A stretch of 64,000 nucleotides of DNA. Source: Microbacterium foliorum. Lineage in GTDB: Bacteria > Actinomycetota > Actinomycetes > Actinomycetales > Microbacteriaceae. Location: positions 558,001 through 622,000 of the forward strand of contig NZ_CP031425.1 in the NCBI RefSeq assembly GCF_003367705.1. Reading direction: 5' to 3'. How positions within the stretch are numbered: the stretch's first letter is position 1; each line of letters opens with the position of its first letter. The translations under genes were made by a program, and so were the position numbers. The notes beneath the pieces were generated by a model. That model saw only the letters and a list, made by a program, of their open reading frames with translations, did no database searches and was not told the origin of the DNA. Positions 34,205 to 42,800 of this stretch are shown in pieces.

Positions 34205-34831
34205 GTGAACCTTCATTGGTGCGCGCGTCGAGATGGACATTCGGCGCTGTCAAAAACTCTCGGGGGAGCCGTCGTCATCGCGACGATGCTCACCCTCGCC
34301 GCCTGCGCGCCTGCCGAGTCGGGCAGTGCCGCGGCGTCGCCATCGCCCGCACCGTCGCCGAGTGCGACTCAGATTCTGCCGCCCGACGCGACCGCTGCGC
34401 CGGATGCCGGAGAGGGTCCGCAGACTGCGGCGCCGCTTCCGACGCAGGAGGCGACGATCGGTGAGGCCGTCGCCTTCGACACGGGCATCTCCGTGAAGAT
34501 CGAGAAGGTGGAGGTCATCGACGTCGAGGCGCAGACGCCGGGCGAGGTCTCCGGATCCGCCGTGGTCGTCACGGTGGCGGCCGACAACGGCACCGCCGAC
34601 ACGCAGAGCCTCGACTCGGCCGTCGTCACCCTCGACGCGCAAGACGGCGAGGTCGGCATCGGAACCACTGCCGGCGACCCTGCTCCCTTGGCCGGTTCGC
34701 TCGAGCCGGGAAAGAGCGCCACCGGACGCTACGTCTTCATGCTCGGATCAGCCGCAGGCCGTGACGTGTCGGTGTCGGTCAACTACGCGGCAGGCGAACC
34801 CGTCGCGATCTTCACCGGGAAGATCTCCTGA
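34205..34831 (+). CDS. Small lipoprotein coupled to surface protein B (208 aa)
   Basis: GTG 34205 is preceded at four bases by GGGGA and is the last in-frame start before the signal sequence. The N-terminus VNLHWCARRDGHSAL is followed by a hydrophobic segment ending in the lipobox LAAC, so the mature protein begins with a lipidated Cys. A Pro/Ser/Ala linker precedes a beta-rich domain (about 90-208) without a family I recognise. Its stop overlaps the start of surface protein B as TGATG, so translation is coupled. The first 15 residues resemble the leader ORF before surface protein C. Perhaps it anchors protein B; this is inference. Confidence 0.8.
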   Translation: MNLHWCARRDGHSALSKTLGGAVVIATMLTLAACAPAESGSAAASPSPAPSPSATQILPPDATAAPDAGEGPQTAAPLPTQEATIGEAVAFDTGISVKIEKVEVIDVEAQTPGEVSGSAVVVTVAADNGTADTQSLDSAVVTLDAQDGEVGIGTTAGDPAPLAGSLEPGKSATGRYVFMLGSAAGRDVSVSVNYAAGEPVAIFTGKIS

Positions 34832-37800
34832 TGGGCGTTCGCGGGGGATCCTCCCGTTCCCGTCTGCGCGCGACCCTCGGTCTCGCGGTCTGTCTCGCGC
34901 TCGCCTCGGCCGCCATCGTCGCCGTTCCGCTCGGCGCGTCCGCAGCCGTGCCCGCGGCCAAGGCCCCGCTGCTCGAGCGCACGGCCGATGTGATCACATC
35001 CGACCCGTTGCCGACGGTGCAGATCGATTCGGGATACGTGTGGGCTCAGGCCACCATCGGAAACATCGTCTACGCCGCGGGGAGTTTCTCGAATGCTCGG
35101 GCTTCGCTCGCTGCCGCGGGGACGAGTCTCACGCCTCGTAACAATATATTGGCATATGACATCACCACCGGTGAGCTGCAGGGCTTCGCCCCGGCCGTCA
35201 ACGGTGTGATCAAAGCAGTCGCGGCGTCTCCCGACGGCACGCGCATCTACATCGGCGGCTCGTTCACTCAGGTCAACGGCACCGCACGCTACAACTTCGC
35301 CGCGCTCGACGCGCAGACCGGGCAGCTGATCGCCGGCGTCGCCCCGTCTGTCGGAGGTGCGGGCGTCTACGGCATCGCGGTGAGCGCCGACTCGGTCTAC
35401 GTCGCGGGCAACTTCACCCAGGCGAACACCGTCGCACGCAAGAACTTCGCTGCCTTCGCGACCTCCAACGGCGCGCTGCGCGAGTGGGCTCCGACCTCCG
35501 ACCAGCAGGTCGATGCGCTGGTGATGGAACCCGGCGGACAGCGCGTGATCGCCGGAGGCCGCTTCTACCTGATCAACAGTGCCGTCCAGCGGGGCCTCGT
35601 CGCTCTCGACCCGACGACGGGCGGCATCGACACCGGGTGGGCCGCGCCCAACACCGTGAAGAACGGCGCTGCGCTGGGCTCGAGCTATGCGGGCAAGACC
35701 GGCATCTTCGGACTCTCGGTCGACCAGACAGGTGTCTACGGAACCGGTTGGGTGTTCGCGAACGCGGCATCCGGCAACCTCGAAGGCGCGTTCGCGGCCG
35801 AGGCAGGCAGCGGAGCGATCCGCTGGGTCGCCGACTGCCACGGCGACAACTACGGCGTCTACTCGACCGGCAAGGTCGTCTACACCACGAGCCACACCCA
35901 CGCGTGCGAGACGGCCAATCTGTGGCCCGAGCAGAGCACGCGCACGTGGCGCTACATGCTCGCGTTCACGGCGACAGCCGAGGGATCGCTCACGCGCAGC
36001 CTCACGGCGGGTTCCACCTACGCCGACTGGAACGGCACTCCGTCGCCTTCCGCGTATGCGGTGACACCCGACTACACGGTCGGAACCGCGACCGGTCTCG
36101 GCCAGGCCGGGCTCTCGATCACCGGTGCGGGCGACTACGTCGCTGTGGCGGGCGAGTTCACCAGCGTCAACAACAAGCAGTTCCAGGGCATCGTGCGTTT
36201 CTCGACCAAGCCCGCGGGCGGCGCCAAGCAGGGCCCGCGCCTGTCCGGCACGGACTGGACGGCTCCGACGGCGACGTCGACCCAGTCCGGCCGTGTGCGA
36301 GTGACGACGACGACCAACTGGGACCGCGACAACCGCGATCTCACCTACCAGCTGATCCGCTCCGACTCCGCCGCGCCGATCGACCAGGTGACCACGCAGT
36401 CCGTGTGGTGGCAGACCGGTGCTGTCGTGCTCAACGACGCGACGGCCGTGCCCGGCACGAACTACACCTATACCGTCAGAGCCGTCGATTCCGATGGAAA
36501 CTCCGCGTCGAGTCAGCCGGTCTCGGTGACCGCGGCCGGCGGCACCGGCTCCGACTACGCGAACATGGTTCTCGGCGACCGTGCCGAGCTGTACTACCCG
36601 CTCGGCAGCCTCGGGGGCAACTGGGCGGGCGGGGCGAATCCGGTCGTCGGCAGTGGCGTGAGCAACACCTCGCCGGGGGCCGTGCAGGGCACCACGGGTG
36701 CCAGCGCCTCCACCTTCAGCGGATCGACCTCCGGGCGTGTGTCGTCGGCCGCGTCGGCGAAGGGCGACGACAATTACGCCGCTGAGGCCTGGTTCAAGAC
36801 CAGCACCACCAGGGGCGGGAAGATCTTCGGCTACGGCAGCGCCCAGACCAGCGGTTCCGGAACCAACGATCGCAACGTCTACATGCTGAACAACGGGCGC
36901 CTGACGTACGGGGTGTACCCCGGTTCGACCAAGACCGTGACCACGACGGGGTCGTACAACGACAACAAGTGGCATCATGTCGTCTCGACGCTGAGCCCGG
37001 GCGGGATGGTGCTCTACGTCGACGGGAAGGTCGTCGCGCAGGACGCCTCGGTCGTCTCTGCGCAGGACAACTACCTCGGATATTGGCGGGTGGGATACGA
37101 CAGCCTGAGTGGCTGGCCCAACGCTCCGACATCGGCCTCCTTCGCGGGCGGCATCGACGAGTTCGCCGTGTATCCCGACGCCCTGAGCGCGGCGCAGGTC
37201 GCGCAGCACTACGCGACCGGCATGGGGTTCAAGGCTCCGACGGCGTCGTTCACGAGCGCCGCGACCGATCTCTCGGTGGCCTTCACCGGCACGGCGATCG
37301 CCGACACCGGCCAGAGCATCGTCGGGTACTCGTGGAACTTCGGCGACGGCCAATCCGCCACCGGTGCGACGCCCGTGCATGAGTACGCCGCGTCGGGTAC
37401 CTACACCGTCACTCTCACCGCGACGGACAGTCGAGGCATCATCGGCGTATCGACGCAGCAGGTCACCGCCCTCGCCCCGAACGTCGTTCCGACGGCAGCC
37501 TTCACCTCGACCGCCTCCGGCCTCACCGCCGCGGTGAACGGCATGACGTCGACCGACGCCGACGGCACGATCACCGGATATTCCTGGAACTGGGGCGACG
37601 GCACCGCGGCGGGCAGCGGAGTCACCGCCAGCCACCTGTACGGCGCCGCCGGAACCTACACCGTGACGCTCACGGCGACCGATGACCGCGGCGGGCAGGC
37701 GACCACGACGGCCGATGTCGTCGTGACCCACGCAGCACCGGTGGCAGCGTTCGAGGCGAGCACCAACGTGCTCGATGTGAACGTGAACGCCTCGGCGTCG

Positions 37801-39501
37801 ACCGCATCGGATGCCGCGACCCTGACGTACTCCTGGAACTGGGGGGACTCCTCTGCAGCGGGCAGCGGCGTGACCGCATCGCACCACTACGCCGCGGCCG
37901 GAAACTACACGGTCACCCTCACGGTCACAGACAGCCTCGGAGCGACCGCTACGACGGCGCGCACCGCGACCGTGGCCGACAAGCCGTTTGCGATCCGTGA
38001 CGACTTCGATCGCTCCTCGGCCTCGGGGTGGGGTTCGGCGGAGACCGGCGGCGCCTACTCCGTGATGAACGGCTCGGCAGCGGCGGCATCCGTGTCGGGT
38101 GGGCGCGGACTGCTGACGCTCGCGACCGGCCAGACCCGCAACCTGGCTCTGCAGGGCACGGCACTCGCCGACACGCTCACGACACTCTCGTATTCGCTCG
38201 ATCAGGCGCCCACCACCGGCGGCTCCTATGTCGGAGTGAGCGCTCGCAAATCTGCGACGAATGAGTATCTGGCCCGCGTCTGGATGCGCACCGACGGCAA
38301 GCTGTGGCTCACCGTCCAGCGCGGCAGCACCGTCATCGCCACGCAGGCGCTCACCACGACGTGGGCCGCAGGAGACGTGTTCCGTCTCGCGGTGAACGTC
38401 AGTGGCGCGTCGCCGACGACCATCCAGGTCAAGACCTGGAAGGACGGTGCGATCGAACCGACCGACTGGCAGCTGACCGTGACCGATGCGACGACCGACC
38501 TCCAGGGTGCGGGGTGGAGCAGCGTGCACGCTTCTCGCGGCTCCACGGCGACCTCGACCGCGGTCTTCTCGTTCGACTCGCTGCGGGTCACCGACCTCAA
38601 GGCGCCGCCGCCGAACGTGGCCCCGACAGCGGTGTTCACCAGCACCGTGTCGAACCGCGATGTCGCGGTGGACGGTTCCACGTCGACGGACAGCGATGGC
38701 GCGGTCGCCGGATACTCCTGGAACTGGGGAGACGGCACAGCCGCGGGCACGGGGGCGACTGCGACCCACGCCTACGCGGCGGCAGGCACCTATGACGTCA
38801 CCCTGACCATCACGGACGACGATGGCGCCTCGAGTGCGGTCACCCATCAGGTCGTCGCCACGGACCCGCCGGTCGTCGACCCGGCCATTGCTCGTGACGC
38901 GTTCGCGCGCACCGCGACATCGGGGTGGGGATCCTCCGACCTGGGAGGGGCGTGGACTCTCGCAGGAGGCGCGGCGTCGGCCGCATCGGTGGCGGACGGC
39001 GTCGGCAGGCTCACTCTCGCGGCGGGCGGAACGCGCAACATGCTCCTGAACGCGTCATCGGTGAAGAACGTCACGATGTCGGCTGACTTCAGCGTCGATG
39101 CGGCGCCGTCCACGGGGGCGGCCTACGTCGGCCTGATCGCCCGGTCGAGCGCGACGGACAATTATCTGGTGCGCGCGTGGCTGAACGCCAACGGTACGGT
39201 GTCGATCGTGATCCAGCAGGGATCCGCGGTGCTCTCGTCGTCTGTGGTTCCGGGAATCACTCGCGGTGCCGGCGATGCCTTCACGCTCAAGGTCGATGTC
39301 TCCGGCGGAGCGTCCACGACGATCTCGGCGAAGCTGTGGCGTCAGGGCACGGCAGAGCCTGCCACCTGGCAGACCTCGTTCGTCGACACCACCGGAATCG
39401 ACGCCGCGGGCGCTGTCGGAGTGCACGGCAACCGGGTGAGCTCGGCGACTGCTCCGGCGGTCATCGCCGTCGACAACTTCCGGGTGCTCGACAACGGCTG
39501 A
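34831..39501 (+). CDS. Giant secreted PKD/LamG surface protein B (1556 aa)
   Basis: Starts in a TGATG overlap with the lipoprotein gene. Signal peptide ends near ASA-AVPAAKAP. Order: propeller-like region (about 35-480, IYIGGSFTQVNG and VYVAGNFTQANT), FN3-like (about 487-568), LamG (about 575-795), three PKD domains (about 801-885, 885-968, 968-1050), beta-sandwich (about 1054-1255, DDFDRSSASGWG), a fourth PKD (about 1263-1345) and a final beta-sandwich (about 1352-1556, ARDAFARTATSGWG). The ends of A, B and C are very similar, so these proteins share domain modules by duplication. No sorting signal is visible. A strong terminator follows. Confidence 0.92.
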   Translation: MGVRGGSSRSRLRATLGLAVCLALASAAIVAVPLGASAAVPAAKAPLLERTADVITSDPLPTVQIDSGYVWAQATIGNIVYAAGSFSNARASLAAAGTSLTPRNNILAYDITTGELQGFAPAVNGVIKAVAASPDGTRIYIGGSFTQVNGTARYNFAALDAQTGQLIAGVAPSVGGAGVYGIAVSADSVYVAGNFTQANTVARKNFAAFATSNGALREWAPTSDQQVDALVMEPGGQRVIAGGRFYLINSAVQRGLVALDPTTGGIDTGWAAPNTVKNGAALGSSYAGKTGIFGLSVDQTGVYGTGWVFANAASGNLEGAFAAEAGSGAIRWVADCHGDNYGVYSTGKVVYTTSHTHACETANLWPEQSTRTWRYMLAFTATAEGSLTRSLTAGSTYADWNGTPSPSAYAVTPDYTVGTATGLGQAGLSITGAGDYVAVAGEFTSVNNKQFQGIVRFSTKPAGGAKQGPRLSGTDWTAPTATSTQSGRVRVTTTTNWDRDNRDLTYQLIRSDSAAPIDQVTTQSVWWQTGAVVLNDATAVPGTNYTYTVRAVDSDGNSASSQPVSVTAAGGTGSDYANMVLGDRAELYYPLGSLGGNWAGGANPVVGSGVSNTSPGAVQGTTGASASTFSGSTSGRVSSAASAKGDDNYAAEAWFKTSTTRGGKIFGYGSAQTSGSGTNDRNVYMLNNGRLTYGVYPGSTKTVTTTGSYNDNKWHHVVSTLSPGGMVLYVDGKVVAQDASVVSAQDNYLGYWRVGYDSLSGWPNAPTSASFAGGIDEFAVYPDALSAAQVAQHYATGMGFKAPTASFTSAATDLSVAFTGTAIADTGQSIVGYSWNFGDGQSATGATPVHEYAASGTYTVTLTATDSRGIIGVSTQQVTALAPNVVPTAAFTSTASGLTAAVNGMTSTDADGTITGYSWNWGDGTAAGSGVTASHLYGAAGTYTVTLTATDDRGGQATTTADVVVTHAAPVAAFEASTNVLDVNVNASASTASDAATLTYSWNWGDSSAAGSGVTASHHYAAAGNYTVTLTVTDSLGATATTARTATVADKPFAIRDDFDRSSASGWGSAETGGAYSVMNGSAAAASVSGGRGLLTLATGQTRNLALQGTALADTLTTLSYSLDQAPTTGGSYVGVSARKSATNEYLARVWMRTDGKLWLTVQRGSTVIATQALTTTWAAGDVFRLAVNVSGASPTTIQVKTWKDGAIEPTDWQLTVTDATTDLQGAGWSSVHASRGSTATSTAVFSFDSLRVTDLKAPPPNVAPTAVFTSTVSNRDVAVDGSTSTDSDGAVAGYSWNWGDGTAAGTGATATHAYAAAGTYDVTLTITDDDGASSAVTHQVVATDPPVVDPAIARDAFARTATSGWGSSDLGGAWTLAGGAASAASVADGVGRLTLAAGGTRNMLLNASSVKNVTMSADFSVDAAPSTGAAYVGLIARSSATDNYLVRAWLNANGTVSIVIQQGSAVLSSSVVPGITRGAGDAFTLKVDVSGGASTTISAKLWRQGTAEPATWQTSFVDTTGIDAAGAVGVHGNRVSSATAPAVIAVDNFRVLDNG

Positions 39502-39530
39502 CGCCGAAGCGGATCCCGCGGCCGAGAGGC

Positions 39531-39567
39531 GGTCACGTTGCGCGGACACCGTCCGCGCGACGTGACC
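39531..39567 (+). terminator. Strong intrinsic terminator after surface protein B
   Basis: A 17-bp stem (arms 39531-39547 and 39551-39567, one G-T pair) with an ACC loop, followed by GTTTTC. Confidence 0.9.
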
Positions 39568-39609
39568 GTTTTCGCGCGCGAAATACGCTCGGATCAGGCA
39601 AAAAAGCTC

Positions 39610-39690
39610 TCGACGCAGCGCGTGGGGAGAGGTAGTATATTGCTGCGGCCACTGGGGGAGTGATCGCAGTATTGGGGAACTGGGGATCAC
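39610..39690 (+). promoter_or_regulatory. Promoter and GGGGG-loop leader before surface protein C
   Basis: TCGACG (39610-39615), 17 bp, then -10 TAGTAT (39633-39638). The leader folds as CTGCG/CGCAG (39643-39647, 39665-39669) around CACT-GGGGG-AGTG (39650-39662). TGGGG(G)A repeats begin at 39623, 39653, 39673 and 39681. The last is five bases before GTG 39691. Confidence 0.6.
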
Positions 39691-39828
39691 GTGAACAGTC
39701 ATCGGTGCATGCGTCGAGAAAGCATCTCGGCGCAGCCTGCAATCTCTGCGTCTGGCCTTTCCGCCACAGCCTCCGTCAGTCATGCCGTCGGGGAGTCCGC
39801 GGCAGCAAACTTTGGAAAGGTCACCTGA
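39691..39828 (+). CDS. 45-codon leader ORF coupled to surface protein C
   Basis: GTG 39691 (after CTGGGGATCAC) opens a reading frame VNSHRCMRRESISAQPAISA and on to GNFGKVT-like ANFGKVT, stopping at TGA 39826-39828, which overlaps the ATG of surface protein C as TGATG. Its first residues, VN-x-H-x-C-x-R-R, match the start of the lipoprotein before protein B (VNLHWCARRDG), and the DNA is conserved over about 40 bases. It may be a regulatory leader peptide, or a remnant of a former lipoprotein gene whose coupling role is kept. It has no recognisable domain. Confidence 0.5.
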   Translation: MNSHRCMRRESISAQPAISASGLSATASVSHAVGESAAANFGKVT

Positions 39829-42800
39829 TGAGCATTCAGGTTGTGAGTCGCAGGTCCCCACGCTGGCGCGCGGCATTCGCCGCGATCGTCGGCGTCGTCC
39901 TCGTGTTCAGTGCAGCGCTGGTCGCTCCTGTCGCGGCATCCGCTGCCGTCCCGGCCGCCAAGGCGCCCTTCCTCCAGCGAACCGCCGACGTCGCGACGGC
40001 TGACGCCCTGCCGACGGTGCAGATCGACTCCGGGTATGTCTGGGCCCAGACGACGGTGGGCAACACCGTGTATGCGGCGGGCAGCTTCTCGAACGCCCGG
40101 GCCGCGCTCGCGTCTCCCGGTACGAGCCTGACTCCCCGCAGCAACATCCTCGCGTACGACATCGCGACCGGTAACCTCCTTCCCTTCGCCCCCACGGTCA
40201 ATGGCGTGATCAAGTCGATCGCGCGCTCGAACGACGGTTCGCGCATCTACATCGGAGGGTCGTTCACTCAGGTCAACGGCACGGCGCGGTTCAACTTCGC
40301 CGCGCTCGACGCGCAGACGGGGCAGCTGATCGCAGGCTTCGCCCCGTCGGTCGGAGGTGTCGGTGTATTCGGCATCACGCTGCTCGGCGACTCGGTCTAC
40401 GTCGCCGGCAACTTCACTCAGGCCAACGGAACCGCGCGCAAGAACTTCGCCGCGTTCGCGACGTCGAACGGGGCGCTGCGGAGCTGGGCTCCGACGTCCG
40501 ATCTGCAGGTCGACGCACTCGTCACCGACCCTGACGGCTCGCAGGTCATCGCGGGCGGACGGTTCTCGATGGTCAACGGCCTCGCCACGCAACGCGGCCT
40601 CTCGGCCATCGACCCGGTCTCGGGCATCGTGAACACCGGGTGGCAGGCGAACAGCACCGTCATGAACGGCGCGACATCCGGAAAGGCCGGCATCTTCGCC
40701 CTCTCCACCGACGCCACCGGCGTCTACGGCACCGGGTGGGTCTTCGCCGATGTCGCGACGGGAAACCTCGAGGGTGTCTTCGCCGCGGATGCCGGAAGCG
40801 GTGCCATCCGCTGGGTGGCCGACTGCCACGGAGACCACTACGGCGTGTACTCCACGGGCAAGGTCGTGTACGCCACGAGCCACACCCATCAGTGCGAGAC
40901 CGTGAGTCTCTGGCCAGAGCAGTCGGTGCGTCAGTACCGCTACATGGAGGCCTTCACCACGACGGCGGAGGGAACCCTGAGCCGTTCGGCGTCGGTCGGC
41001 TCCATCTACAAGGACTGGAGCGGCACGCCCTCCCCGTCCGCGTACGCCTGGTACCCCGACTTCACCGTCGGAACGGCATCGGGGCTCGGCCAGGCCGGCC
41101 TCTCGATCACCGGTGCGGGCGACTACATCTCCGTGGCCGGCGAGTTCACGAGCGTGAACGGACAGCGCTATCAGGGCATCGTGCGATTCTCGACCACGCC
41201 GAGCGGCGGCGCGAAACAGGGGCCACGGCTCACCGGCGCGAGTTGGAGCGCCCCGACCGCGACCACCGCTTCGCCAGGACGCGTGCGAGTATCGATCCCC
41301 GTGAACTGGGATCGGGATGACCGCGACCTCACCTACCAGCTTCTGCGCACCGGTACGGCCGGCGTGATCGACCAGAAGGTCGTGTCGTCCGGATGGTGGA
41401 GCACGGCGCAGGCCTCTCTCACCGACAAGACGGTCACTCCTGGGGCGACCTACACCTATACGGTGCGAGCGGTCGACGGGAACGGCAACGCGACGACCAG
41501 TCAGCCCGTCACGGCCACCGCTACCAGCGGCGTGACGTCGGACTACGCCAACGCCGTGCTCGATGACGGAGCCCAGCTCTACTATCCGCTCGGCAGCACC
41601 ACGACCAACTGGGCAGGCGGGGCATCCCCGTCGTACGGCAGCGGTGTGAGCGTGGCCTCCCCCGGAGCCGTCGAGGGAGCAACGGGCACGACGGCGTCGA
41701 AGCTCGACGGCACCACCTCGGGGCTCATCTCCTCGGGGGCGGCTGTCAGTGGACCGACCGACTTCTCGGCCGAGACGTGGTTCAAGACGACCACCGACAA
41801 CGGTGGCAAGATCTTCGGCTTCGGTGATCAGCAGACGAGCTTCTCGGGCAGTTACGACCGCCATCTGTATATGCAGAACAACGGCCGACTCACGTTCGGG
41901 GTGTACCCCGGGGCGGTCCGCACCGTGAGCTCGACCACGTCGTACAACGACGGCAGATGGCACCACGCGGTGGCATCGTTGGGCTCGGCCGGCATGGAGC
42001 TCTACGTCGACGGCGTGCTCGTCGCGCAGGATGCCGCGGTCACCGATGCGCAAGGCTACAACGGCTATTGGCGGGTGGGCGGAGACAGCCTCGGTGGCTG
42101 GCCCGACGGCCCGGCGCGCTGGGAGTTCGACGGCACCGTCGACGAGTTCGCGGTCTACCCGAGCGCTCTGAGTGCGGCTCAGGTCGCCACGCACTACGCG
42201 GTGGGAGCCGGCATCCATGCCCCGACGGCCGCGTTCGATGCGACCCCGACGAACCTGACGGTGGCGTTCGACGCGACCGCCAGCACGGTCGATGCGGGGC
42301 AGACGCTCACCGGCTACTCGTGGGACTTCGGCGACGGCCATACCGGAACAGGGGCGACCCCGACCCACGTCTACAGCGCCTCCGGCACGTACGACGTCGT
42401 GCTGAACGTCACCGACAGCCGCGGCCTCACCGGCACGGTCAGCCACCCGGTCACCGTCACCGGCCCCAACGCTCTGCCTACCGCGGACTTCACGTCGACG
42501 GCCTCCGGTCTCACCGCGTCGGTGAACGGCACGACGTCGGTCGACTCCGACGGCACGATCGCGGCGTATTCCTGGAACTGGGGCGACGGCTCCGCGGCGG
42601 GCACGGGCGCCACGGCGACGCACGCCTATGCAGCGCCGGGCACGTACGCGGTGACGCTGACGGTGACCGACGATCGCGGCGGGCAGGCGACCAAGACCGC
42701 GAACGTCATCGTGACCCACGCGGCGCCGGTGGCGAGCTTCACGGCCACGGCCAACGCGCTCACGGTCTCGGTCGATGGAGCGGCGTCGACCGCATCGGAT

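Noticed and set aside
34783..38847. 1354-codon minus-strand ORF under surface protein B
   Set aside because: Opposite frame of a clear secreted protein, with Arg/Gly/Val-rich low-complexity content and no motif; a high-GC shadow.
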